A DNA stretch of 8,729 nt from CAKZYD01 sp039026755 (GCA_039026755.1 JBCCLR010000165.1:1-8729), one strand, 5' to 3'; numbered from the stretch's first letter, positions 1 to 6,861 are shown. Translations and numbers: made by a program. The notes: generated by a model not told the origin, from the sequence alone.

Positions 1-1083
1 GCCAGCGCGGCGGCCATAAAGGCATCTAAACTGCCGTCGAGCACACTGCTCGGCTGCGTGCTTTCAACACCGGTGCGCAAATCCTTCACCATCTGATAAG
101 GCTGCAGAACATAAGAGCGGATTTGATGACCCCAGCCGATATCGCTTTTTTCAGCATTGACCGCAGACGCTTCGGCCTCGCGGCGCTGCAGCTCTTGTTC
201 ATACAGGCGGGCTTTGAGCATGCTCATGGCCGATGCACGGTTTTTATGCTGTGACCGATCGGACTGGCATTGCACCACGATATTGGTGGGAATATGCGTG
301 ATGCGCACCGCGCTATCAGTTTTATTCACGTGCTGCCCGCCGGCGCCGGACGCGCGGTAGGTGTCCACGCGCAAGTCCTTATCATTCACGTCAACTTCAA
401 AGCTGTCATCAATCACGGGATAGACCCATACGCTGGCAAAACTGGTATGACGCCGCGCATTGGAATCAAAGGGTGAAATGCGGACCAGCCGGTGCACGCC
501 GCTTTCGGTTTTCGCCCAACCATAGGCCATATCGCCTTTAATGACGATGGTCGCGGATTTTACCCCCGCCTCTTCACCAGCGGTATATTGGATCGTTTCG
601 GTTTTATGCCCCCTGCTCTCAGCCCAGCGGCGATACATGCGCAGCAGCATATCAGCCCAGTCCTGGCTCTCTGTGCCGCCGGCACCCGCATGAATTTCGA
701 TATAGCAATCATTCGCATCCGCTTCGCCCGAAAGCAGCGCTGCCACTTCTTTGTCTTTTGCCTTTGCGGCTAAGGTTTGCAGCGAGGTTTCGACATCGCG
801 AATCATATCCTCATCGCCCTCAAACTCAGCCATTTCATAGAGTTCTTGGGCATCATGAAGATCGGACTTAATGGTCTTCCAACCGGCCACAGCATCGTCT
901 AGCCGGGTCCGCTCACGCATCAGGACTTGCGCTTGTTTTGGGTCATCCCAAAGGCTCGGGTCTTCGGCCAGGGTGTTTAGCTCATCCAGACGATCAATAG
1001 CGGTATCCCAGTCAAAGATACCTCCTCAGCAGCGCCAGCGACTGCTCAATTTGATCGACAAGCGCTTGGCCTTCTGCACGCAC
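1..1083 (-). CDS. prfB: Peptide chain release factor 2 (RF2), programmed +1 frameshift, C-terminus cut by window edge
   Basis: RF2 recognises UGA and UAA stop codons in the ribosomal A site and triggers hydrolysis of peptidyl-tRNA. The gene is read in two frames. A zero frame of 23 codons starts at GTG (1081-1083), begins VRAEGQALVDQ and ends at an in-frame TGA (1012-1014). After a +1 slip on CTT (1015-1017), the main frame continues with DWDTAIDRLDELN to the window edge, 337 more codons without a stop. The stop-recognition motif SPF lies at residues 203-205 (468-476). The catalytic GGQ lies at residues 248-250 (333-341) within GAGGQHVNKTDSAVRI. Both positions match E. coli RF2 within two residues. 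About 360 residues are visible and the end reads VLDGSLDAFMAAALA, so only some 10 to 15 residues are missing. The GTG start is chosen because it gives the MRAE-type N-terminus known from alphaproteobacterial RF2 and has a good ribosome binding site. The gene lies 32 bases behind mrcA on the same strand and is probably cotranscribed with it. Confidence 0.96.
1011..1026 (-). promoter_or_regulatory. prfB: prfB programmed +1 ribosomal frameshift site
   Basis: Read on the minus strand the site is AGGAGG-TAT-CTT-TGA-C. An internal Shine-Dalgarno-like AGGAGG (1021-1026) sits three bases before the slippery CTT codon, which is followed by an in-frame TGA and a C. This is the classic RF2 autoregulatory arrangement; E. 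coli has AGGGGG-TAT-CTT-TGA-C. When RF2 is scarce the ribosome pauses at TGA and slips forward by one base to make full-length RF2. When RF2 is plentiful it ends the 23-residue peptide. Both frames are otherwise intact, so a sequencing error is very unlikely. Confidence 0.97.
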
Positions 1084-1090
1084 GCCTTTA

Positions 1091-1096
1091 TCTCCC
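1091..1096 (-). promoter_or_regulatory. Ribosome binding site of prfB
   Basis: GGGAGA on the minus strand; the GGGAG core ends eight bases before the GTG at 1081-1083. It decides the GTG start over the in-frame TTG at 1105-1107, which has no comparable site. It lies inside the 32-base gap between the mrcA stop codon and prfB. Confidence 0.7.
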
Positions 1097-1115
1097 GTGA
1101 TGTCCAATTGGCCGG

Positions 1116-3560
1116 TTAATAGATGCCACCGCTTTCGTTGGCAAGGGAGCCCGCACTACCGCTGGCGCTGGAAAAGCCATCAAAAGCATTTGAAAACCCA
1201 TCTTCGGATGGCTCAGTCCCCGGTACGAAGGCTTCTAAGATTGTCGGTATTTTACCATCGAGAAGAGGCTTTTTAGTCTCTAAGTCTATTTGAACAAAGC
1301 GTAAGCCATCCGGAGTGCGAAAAGGAATATCGGGCTTTTTCTCTAAAGCTTGTTTCATAAATCTAGCGACCGCAGGAACCGCGCTTACACTACTTTGTTC
1401 TCTTTGACCTAGACTAACAGGCTTATCAAAACCCACGTAAACGCCAACTGCCAAATCCGGTGAAAAACCCACATACCAAAGGTCAGTGGGCCCGTTAGTC
1501 GTGCCGGTTTTTCCAGCGGTAGTTTGTTTTACTGGCCTCATTGCTACTCGTGCGGTCCCGTGCTTGACGACACCCGTCAGCATATGAACGATCTGATAGG
1601 CGAAGCGAGGATCGATCACTTGCTCGCGCGGATCATCAAGTTCCGGCGGTGGTTGCCCATACCAGTGGTCAGAATTACAACCGTTGCAGGCTCGAATGTC
1701 GGTTTTAAAAATAGTGCGGCCATATCTATCTTGTACGCGGTCAATCATCGTTGGCACCACTCGCTTGCCGCCATTAACAAGTATCGCGTAAGCAGTCGTT
1801 ATGTCTAATAATGTAGTTTCTCCAGCTCCTAAAGAATAAGCTAAAGTCTCACGGAAATCCCCAATACCAAAACGTCTTCCGATTTCTGTAACTTTGTCCA
1901 TACCTATCTCTTGAGCAAGACGAACCGTCATCAAATTAATTGAATGCTCCAACCCAAAACGAAGAGTTCTTGGGCCATAGAATTTCTTTTTTTGATAATT
2001 TCTGGGCCGCCAAATGCCTTGGCGGTTGCCTTGGTCGATCGCCAGCGGCGCATCTAGAACGATCGACGAAGGCGTGTAGCCTTGTTCTAAGGCTGCGGCA
2101 TAGACGAACGGCTTAAACGCGGAGCCGGCTTGGCGCTTTGCCTGTGTCACCCGATTGAACTGGCTTTGGTCATAATTAAAGCCGCCAACCATCGCCAAAA
2201 TCCGGCCTGTATGCGGGTCAAGCGCCACGAAACCACCTTGCACGTCTGGGACCTGCTCCAGATGGAATACATCGGCAAGATCTGCATCCTCAGACACGAT
2301 GATGACATCACCCACAGCCACCACATCGTCGATCGTTTGGGGCTTGGGACCCACTTTCTGCTCCGGCAGCCATGGCCGCGCCCAGGTGCAGTGCTCAAAT
2401 GGCAGCAGGCCAACGGCAGCATCGGCAAAAACCAGCCGCGCGCTATCTTCTCCAACGCTTTCAACTGCAGCAACGCGCCAACTTGGGATGCCGAAATCCT
2501 GCACAAAACGCTCCAGCAGAGCAGCCCACTCAGCATCGCTGTCGATCGCTTTTTTGACTTTTGTAAAGGGCCCACGATAGCCGTGCCGGCGGTCATACCC
2601 GATTAAGGATGCGCGAAACGCGTTTTCCGCAATGCTTTGAAATGTCGGTTGCAAGGACGTCCGCACATAGAGCCCACCGCCATAAAGTGCCTCTTCGCCA
2701 AATCGGTCAATCAGCTCGCGCCGCACTTCTTCGACAAAGTATTCTGCTTTATAGCCATCGCGTTGCACGGCGAATGATGCTTCAAGCTCAGTTGAGATCG
2801 CCGCCTGCGCTTCGGCCTCAGACACATAGCCATCCTCGAGCATGCGGCGGATCACATAATTGCGCCGATTGGTCGCCTTTTCTTTCGCACGAACAGGGTG
2901 ATAGTTGTTCGGACCTTTGGGTATGGCGGCCAAATAGGCCATTTCGGGCAAAGTCAGGGCGTCCAGCGGCTTGTTAAAATAACTCAGTGCCGCCGCAGCG
3001 ATGCCATACGCCCGCTGCCCAAGATAAATCTCATTCAAATAGAGTTCCAGAACGCGGTCTTTTGACAGCACGCGGGACATCCGTAGCGACAGGATTTGTT
3101 CGCGAATTTTTCGCTCGAGGCTCACCTCGCGGGTGAGCAAGATATTCCCGGCAACTTGCTGGGTTATGGTCGACGCGCCCTCGAGCCGCCGGCCGCGGAT
3201 AACATGGCCAATATTGGCAACCATAGCGCGGGCAATGCCGCGAAAATCAACGCCTGGGTGCGCGTAAAAGTTTTTGTCTTCCGCTGCGACAAAGGCAAGC
3301 TGTAAGCGCTTTGGGATGGAGGTGATGGGCACAAACGAGCGTCGCTCTCTGGCAAACCGGCTGAGGAGCTGGCCATCGCCGGCGTGCACATGGGTTTCCA
3401 CCGGAGCTGCATAGGTTTTTAACAGCGCCGCATCCGGCAGGTCTTTACCGTAATGATAGAACGCCCAGCCGACGAGTGCCGTTGCGGCCACCGCGCCGAG
3501 CAGTGTTCCGGTGATGCCCAAAATGGCAGTCCATTTAAGTATCTTTAGTCGGCGTGACAT
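1116..3560 (-). CDS. mrcA: Penicillin-binding protein 1a, bifunctional glycosyltransferase/transpeptidase
   Basis: An 814-residue class A PBP, a normal length for the family. It polymerises lipid II into glycan strands and cross-links their peptides in the periplasm, anchored by one N-terminal membrane helix (about residues 8-35). The GT51 domain carries AAEDKNF (catalytic Glu94), GASTITQQVAGN (128-139) and LNEIYLG (Glu177). A linker/OB-type region (about 315-430) follows. The transpeptidase domain has SAFK (nucleophile Ser480, Lys483), SIN (540-542) and KTGTT (684-688). A CxxC segment (Cys625, Cys628) and a Ser/Gly-rich tail ending GGIY fit alphaproteobacterial PBP1a proteins. The ATG start puts the basic residues and membrane helix at the very N-terminus; the ribosome site is weak (GGG about seven bases upstream). 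It is followed closely by prfB. The 3' part of the gene has patches of much lower GC and different codon use than the 5' part. ponA or pbp1A are equivalent names. Confidence 0.97.
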   Translation of the reverse strand: MSRRLKILKWTAILGITGTLLGAVAATALVGWAFYHYGKDLPDAALLKTYAAPVETHVHAGDGQLLSRFARERRSFVPITSIPKRLQLAFVAAEDKNFYAHPGVDFRGIARAMVANIGHVIRGRRLEGASTITQQVAGNILLTREVSLERKIREQILSLRMSRVLSKDRVLELYLNEIYLGQRAYGIAAAALSYFNKPLDALTLPEMAYLAAIPKGPNNYHPVRAKEKATNRRNYVIRRMLEDGYVSEAEAQAAISTELEASFAVQRDGYKAEYFVEEVRRELIDRFGEEALYGGGLYVRTSLQPTFQSIAENAFRASLIGYDRRHGYRGPFTKVKKAIDSDAEWAALLERFVQDFGIPSWRVAAVESVGEDSARLVFADAAVGLLPFEHCTWARPWLPEQKVGPKPQTIDDVVAVGDVIIVSEDADLADVFHLEQVPDVQGGFVALDPHTGRILAMVGGFNYDQSQFNRVTQAKRQAGSAFKPFVYAAALEQGYTPSSIVLDAPLAIDQGNRQGIWRPRNYQKKKFYGPRTLRFGLEHSINLMTVRLAQEIGMDKVTEIGRRFGIGDFRETLAYSLGAGETTLLDITTAYAILVNGGKRVVPTMIDRVQDRYGRTIFKTDIRACNGCNSDHWYGQPPPELDDPREQVIDPRFAYQIVHMLTGVVKHGTARVAMRPVKQTTAGKTGTTNGPTDLWYVGFSPDLAVGVYVGFDKPVSLGQREQSSVSAVPAVARFMKQALEKKPDIPFRTPDGLRFVQIDLETKKPLLDGKIPTILEAFVPGTEPSEDGFSNAFDGFSSASGSAGSLANESGGIY

Positions 3561-3703
3561 GTTTTAACCCAAGCAAATTCCATGCATCAACGGGCACTCA
3601 ACGCGATAACATTGCGCAATCTTTGCATAAGGTGCAATTCGGGCTTTCCAATGGCGGCGAAAAAACCATGAGCGTTCAGGAACCTTAGGGGCAAAAAATA
3701 ACA
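3561..3703. other. Intergenic region upstream of mrcA
   Basis: A 143-base gap between the glycosyltransferase stop codon and the mrcA start. It holds a perfect 10-bp palindrome ATTGCGCAAT (3611-3620), about 40 bases before the mrcA start, which could be an operator. T-runs follow the glycosyltransferase stop on the minus strand, but no stable GC-rich stem precedes them, so I do not call a terminator. The mrcA promoter may lie here, but no convincing -35/-10 pair was found. Confidence 0.4.
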
Positions 3704-4738
3704 CTACAGTGCAAGCGATGTTTTAAATTGTGAGAACACGTTTAGGACAGCGTCCTCAAAAGCCGATTTAGGATAGTTTTGAAAAATTGTTGCCGAAGCG
3801 TGTTGCCGCAACTGGTCTAATGGGGCGGCGTCCTTCTGGTAGCTCTTAATCACCGAGACGGCAGTGTCATAAAACTGCATGAGATTTTCTTCTGGGACAG
3901 GAAATCCCGTCGTTACATCGAAAAATTCGTCACCGCCAATGCCGGTATAGCCAATCACCACCGACCCCGTCGCCATCGCTTCCGCTGCGGGTAAGCCAAA
4001 ACCTTCACGCTTTGAAAGAGAGAGGAAAAACAGCGATTCCCGCAAAATTTGGGCTGCTTGGCTTGCAGTCATCCCGTCAATTGGGACAAATGGCACTGTG
4101 TCTAAACCCGGGGTTGCTTGCAATGCTTTAACGAGCGTATGTGCGCTGTCGCGTCGCTTTCTTGGCATATATGCGACTTGAAAAGTCTTCTCGGCTTGAA
4201 ACGCGTACCGGTCTTCCGCAATGAATAAAGGCAAGTGCGCGGGCTCGCTGTTAAACACCATGCGGCTTGCCGCTGAACACGCTTTAGACGTTGAGAGCGA
4301 CGCGGCAAAGTCTGCGGCATTGAACCCTGCCCGGGAAAACACCCGCAAAAGCGCAAACGGATTTTGATTTAACAGGATCAGCGGAACATCGCGCGGCAGT
4401 TGCCGCGGCATCCAATGTGCACTGAACTCCGGCACCACGACAACATCGTTTGGTTCCGGTTGCCACTGTGCACACGGCGCTGCTTTGATCTTGCCACGTT
4501 TTCGCTTGCGCAAGCGTTGAACCACAGATTTAGGATGCAATCTGCCGCCAACCCTGCGCACGCTCTTTGACCATAAACGTGGGACCCTAAAAACATGTTG
4601 AACAAATTCAAAGTGCGGGTCATCGCAAAGCGCATAAGCCGCGAAACCGGCTTCGTTCAACACCGCGATGGCATCAAAAATGATTGAAATTCCGCCGGTT
4701 GCCCGGTCCCTGCTTGGAATAAAGAATAAAAACCGCAT
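3704..4738 (-). CDS. Glycosyltransferase, family 4-like (GT-B fold)
   Basis: A 344-residue predicted cytoplasmic protein that probably transfers a sugar from a nucleotide-sugar donor in surface polysaccharide synthesis; the substrate is unknown. The N-terminus RFLFFIPSRDRATGG is a typical GT-B first strand and glycine loop. A basic stretch (VVQRLRKRKRGKIK) lies near residue 75, and AYMPRKRR near residue 190 opens the C-terminal nucleotide-binding half. The family 4 motif E-x7-E is clear in REGFGLPAAEA (Glu245 and Glu253), followed by GYTGIGGDEFF. No signal peptide or membrane helix is seen. The ATG at 4736-4738 is chosen because the fold starts directly after it. A TTG at 4793-4795 would add 19 residues with no family character. 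Neither start has a strong ribosome site. The gene stands 216 bases after amiC and 143 bases before mrcA, so it probably has its own promoter. The family call is firm, the specific role is not. Confidence 0.88.
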   Translation of the reverse strand: MRFLFFIPSRDRATGGISIIFDAIAVLNEAGFAAYALCDDPHFEFVQHVFRVPRLWSKSVRRVGGRLHPKSVVQRLRKRKRGKIKAAPCAQWQPEPNDVVVVPEFSAHWMPRQLPRDVPLILLNQNPFALLRVFSRAGFNAADFAASLSTSKACSAASRMVFNSEPAHLPLFIAEDRYAFQAEKTFQVAYMPRKRRDSAHTLVKALQATPGLDTVPFVPIDGMTASQAAQILRESLFFLSLSKREGFGLPAAEAMATGSVVIGYTGIGGDEFFDVTTGFPVPEENLMQFYDTAVSVIKSYQKDAAPLDQLRQHASATIFQNYPKSAFEDAVLNVFSQFKTSLAL

Positions 4739-4954
4739 CGTGCTTTTCGGGACATCACCTCTAGCGCGCAATCCATGCGCGCGAACCGAAACCAACTCGG
4801 CTTGGGTGTATAGAATGTATTTGCTAAATGTAAATTATACGTGTGTTCTCCGCGCCGTGCAGCCTAAAAGCAGTCTTGGTTTAAAGCCATCAATCGATGA
4901 CATACACCATAAATACTTATTCTATTTCGCGCCGACGTACCTCAACACACTTAG
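4739..4954. other. AT-rich gap between amiC and the glycosyltransferase gene, with a putative promoter
   Basis: This gap contains a consensus -10 box TATAAT on the minus strand (4834-4839). The best -35 candidates 16-17 bases upstream (around TGCAC) match poorly. The expected transcript start, near 4827, would lie about 90 bases before the glycosyltransferase ATG. A short CATC/GATG stem lies close to 4890-4901 but lacks a T-run, so no amiC terminator is called. Confidence 0.35.
4834..4839 (-). promoter_or_regulatory. Putative -10 box of the glycosyltransferase gene
   Basis: A perfect TATAAT on the minus strand in an AT-rich stretch, correctly oriented for the downstream gene. The -35 half is weak, so this rests on the -10 alone. 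Confidence 0.35.
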
Positions 4955-6181
4955 CTATTGATTAAATCCAAGCGCGGCGCGCTGCGCAAAATAAAGATCG
5001 ATGGCTTTGACTAGCGCGTCAACGATTTCATTTTGGCCTTGCGCGCTGGATATGCGCTTTGCATCCTGCGCGTTTGATAAATACCCCATTTCCACCAGCA
5101 CGGAGGGAATATCAGGAGCCTTTAGAACTGCAAAACCGGCATATCGGTGCGGCCGTTTAGGGATCAGGCGCCGCCCACCCATTTCTTCGATGAGAATGTT
5201 GGCGAACTTAACAGAAAAATTCTTACTCTCGCGCTGCGCTAAAATAATCAGAATATCGCGCACCTCCTCGCGCTCAACGCCCAGGTCAAGCCCAGCAATA
5301 ATATCCGATTTGTTTTCTTTGGCCGCCAGGGCCGCTGCAACGGCGTCGGATGCATCCTCAGACAATGTATAAATCGTGCCGCCTTTGAGTTTTCGATTTG
5401 CAATGGAGTCTGCATGCAATGAGACAAATAAATCTGCTTTGTTTGCTCTGGCGATTTCAACTCGGCGGCGCAACTGTACATACACATCCCGGCTGCGCGT
5501 TAACACCGGAACATAGCGACCAGTCCGCTCAAGTCTGCGATGGAGTTTGCGGGCAACGCTTAGGGAAATCAGCTTTTCCGCCTGGCCATTGATGCCCATT
5601 GTGCCTGGATCGTTGCCGCCATGGCCGGGGTCAATCGCAATCACGGGCTTTACGCCATTGCGCGCGGCATCACTAATCACCGGACTTGCTTGCTCACTAT
5701 CGCTGCGCCGCAAGGCATCGGCAGTACGCGTTACATCGCGGTCAAATTTAGCGCGGCTGGTGCGTTTGAGGTCAAAGACATAGCGGTGCAAGCGCTTGCC
5801 TTTGCCGGGCCTAATGGCAAATTTCTTATACACCAAAGCCGGTTCATTCAGGTCGAGAACAAGTCGTGATACGCTGCTTGAGAAACTACCGTAGCGATAA
5901 GACTTGATGTATCTTTTGCCATTGCTGAGGCCGGGACCAAGGCTGAAGTCCACTGGTGGCAGATCAATAACGATCCGATCTGGACCCGACAAATACGCAA
6001 TGTTTGGCTTTAAACGCTGCGTACTTTCAAGCACGAAACGCAGCTTTTGAGGCCCTTGAACACCGATACGCGCTGCAACGACGTCAGCCGCGCTAGCGCG
6101 GTTTACACAAGGAGGGCAAGCGAAAATGGCCAGGGCGAACACCCACGCCACTACGCATCTGCGAACGCTGCGTCGCCCCAT
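4955..6181 (-). CDS. amiC: N-acetylmuramoyl-L-alanine amidase with AMIN domain, periplasmic
   Basis: This zinc enzyme cleaves the bond between N-acetylmuramic acid and L-alanine in peptidoglycan, chiefly to separate daughter cells. It has 408 residues. An Arg-rich signal peptide ends near ASA-AD (residue 31/32). An AMIN domain (about 35-140) targets the protein to the septum or wall. A linker follows, then an Amidase_3 domain (about 178-400). Zinc ligands are His187 (DPGHGG), Glu202 (GQAEK) and His256 (SLHAD). The catalytic Glu364 lies in VLVEMGYLSN. The segment around 275-320 sits where AmiB/AmiC-type enzymes carry the autoinhibitory helix released by LytM-domain activators. I infer the same control here. 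The ATG has a strong AAGGAG site five bases upstream. It heads the minus-strand series amiC, glycosyltransferase, mrcA, prfB and is divergent from rne. The twin-arginine-like N-terminus (RRSVRR) lacks the full Tat consensus, so Sec export is equally possible. Confidence 0.96.
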   Translation of the reverse strand: MGRRSVRRCVVAWVFALAIFACPPCVNRASAADVVAARIGVQGPQKLRFVLESTQRLKPNIAYLSGPDRIVIDLPPVDFSLGPGLSNGKRYIKSYRYGSFSSSVSRLVLDLNEPALVYKKFAIRPGKGKRLHRYVFDLKRTSRAKFDRDVTRTADALRRSDSEQASPVISDAARNGVKPVIAIDPGHGGNDPGTMGINGQAEKLISLSVARKLHRRLERTGRYVPVLTRSRDVYVQLRRRVEIARANKADLFVSLHADSIANRKLKGGTIYTLSEDASDAVAAALAAKENKSDIIAGLDLGVEREEVRDILIILAQRESKNFSVKFANILIEEMGGRRLIPKRPHRYAGFAVLKAPDIPSVLVEMGYLSNAQDAKRISSAQGQNEIVDALVKAIDLYFAQRAALGFNQ

Positions 6182-6186
6182 TCTTA

Positions 6187-6192
6187 CTCCTT
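6187..6192 (-). promoter_or_regulatory. Ribosome binding site of amiC
   Basis: AAGGAG on the minus strand, five bases before the ATG at 6179-6181. It is the strongest initiation Shine-Dalgarno in the window and fixes the amiC start. Confidence 0.8.
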
Positions 6193-6231
6193 GTCACCGC
6201 CGCATGGCCGGCCAGGACCTCTTTTGTGAAT

Positions 6232-6289
6232 ACCGCAAATAGTGTCTCTCATGGTTTCTCATACATTATGTTGGGTATAAACCGCAAAT
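6232..6289 (-). repeat. Pair of 9-bp direct repeats upstream of amiC
   Basis: ATTTGCGGT occurs twice on the minus strand, at 6232-6240 and 6281-6289, 49 bases apart start to start. The copies flank the CATAAT -10 candidate at 6265-6270, one close to the expected -35 area and one in the expected untranslated leader. This resembles a two-site operator, but no regulator can be named. Confidence 0.4.
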
Positions 6290-6470
6290 TCTGACCGATA
6301 CGATTTGGGATTGTTTTGTTTGGCGGATGCGTTTATTTTTCCAACGTTAATCTTGTTTGCGCGATCAAACATGATTTATGGGTTTTTTGAAGGCGTATAT
6401 CTTGAGTATCACCGCGCTGACACCGGCATGACATTGAGGCCAGTGGCGCGCGGGTGATTTGAACGAGCAG

Positions 6471-6496
6471 CGCAGCGCGCTTAAATCGCGCAGCGC
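6471..6496 (+). repeat. Short GC-rich direct repeat around a TTAAAT box
   Basis: CGCAGCGC occurs at 6471-6478 and again at 6489-6496, an 18-base period, with TTAAAT between them. GCGCG (6475-6479) can also pair with CGCGC (6487-6491) around a seven-base loop. It overlaps the weak rne promoter candidate. It could equally be chance in a CG-rich stretch. Confidence 0.3.
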
Positions 6497-6635
6497 AATT
6501 TTAGGGCCCGGTGAAAACTGGGGATCCCAATTAAAATCCAGCTCGAACTCAAAAAACGCCGCAGAGTCGCAGCACTTGAGATGTGCAGCGATATGAGAAG
6601 AGAACGAATTTGGGCGTGCTGCCACGTACACTTTT

Positions 6636-6685
6636 ATGGCTTTTGCATGCGGTGAGCTTCACCGGATCATGCATGCAAAAGCCAT
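6636..6685 (+). repeat. Perfect 15-bp inverted repeat with nested hairpin in the rne leader
   Basis: The left arm ATGGCTTTTGCATGC (6636-6650) and right arm GCATGCAAAAGCCAT (6671-6685) are exact reverse complements. The 20-base loop holds a second hairpin, GGTGA (6651-6655) with TCACC (6659-6663). As RNA this gives a long, stable stem about 190 bases before the rne start codon. No T-run follows on either strand, so it is not a standard intrinsic terminator. It may be an RNase E or RNase III recognition structure, a small RNA element or a palindromic repeat unit. Confidence 0.85.
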
Positions 6686-6696
6686 GGCAGCTGCCA
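6685..6696. repeat. 12-bp perfect palindrome next to the large stem
   Basis: TGGCAGCTGCCA is its own reverse complement and shares its first base with the end of the 15-bp inverted repeat. GCTGCC at 6618-6623, before the left arm of the large stem, could pair with GGCAGC at 6686-6691 and lengthen that structure. It may be a protein-binding palindrome or part of the leader fold. Confidence 0.55.
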
Positions 6697-6801
6697 AATG
6701 CTTACTCTGCAGCATATCCTGAGCGCAGAGACCTACCAATCGCACAAGCCACATGGCCTTTTAGCCCTGCTGTGCTTGCCTCTTTACTTTATCATATGAT
6801 G

Positions 6802-6833
6802 GCCAAATGGCCCGCGCGAACGCCGCATTTGGC
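6802..6833 (+). repeat. 8-bp inverted repeat close to the rne start
   Basis: GCCAAATG (6802-6809) is the reverse complement of CATTTGGC (6826-6833) with a 16-base loop. A further GCCAAATG copy lies at 6693-6700, so the downstream arm could pair with either. GGCC-AAAT-GGCC (6801-6812) is an alternative local hairpin. Such competing pairings about 40 bases before the start codon could affect translation of rne; this is inference. Confidence 0.45.
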
Positions 6834-6861
6834 GATCTATCGCGCGCGCTGCATCGGCCTT

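Noticed and set aside
1012..1014. prfB as a pseudogene or sequencing frameshift
   Set aside because: The in-frame TGA is part of the known RF2 recoding signal, with its stimulator and slippery codon intact and both frames preserved.
2130..2606. 158-codon plus-strand reading frame opposite mrcA
   Set aside because: It is a shadow of the strongly supported PBP1a gene on the other strand.
3640..3703. Possible intrinsic terminator after the glycosyltransferase gene
   Set aside because: T-runs are present on the minus strand, but only weak three- to four-bp stems precede them.
3561..3703. Sigma-70-type promoter for mrcA near TTGCAC on the minus strand
   Set aside because: The -35 matches only three of six positions and no acceptable -10 occurs at 16-18 bases spacing.
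4668..4961. 97-codon plus-strand reading frame opposite the glycosyltransferase start
   Set aside because: It is antisense to the 5' end of a clear gene and the AT-rich promoter gap, with no ribosome site or recognisable domain.
6365..6631. 88-codon minus-strand reading frame between amiC and rne
   Set aside because: It starts with GTG, has no ribosome site, matches no family I recognise, and its start abuts the large inverted repeat. It could be a decayed gene, but nothing supports expression.
6636..6685. Large inverted repeat as a Rho-independent terminator
   Set aside because: No T-run follows the stem on the plus strand, and on the minus strand it is followed by A residues.
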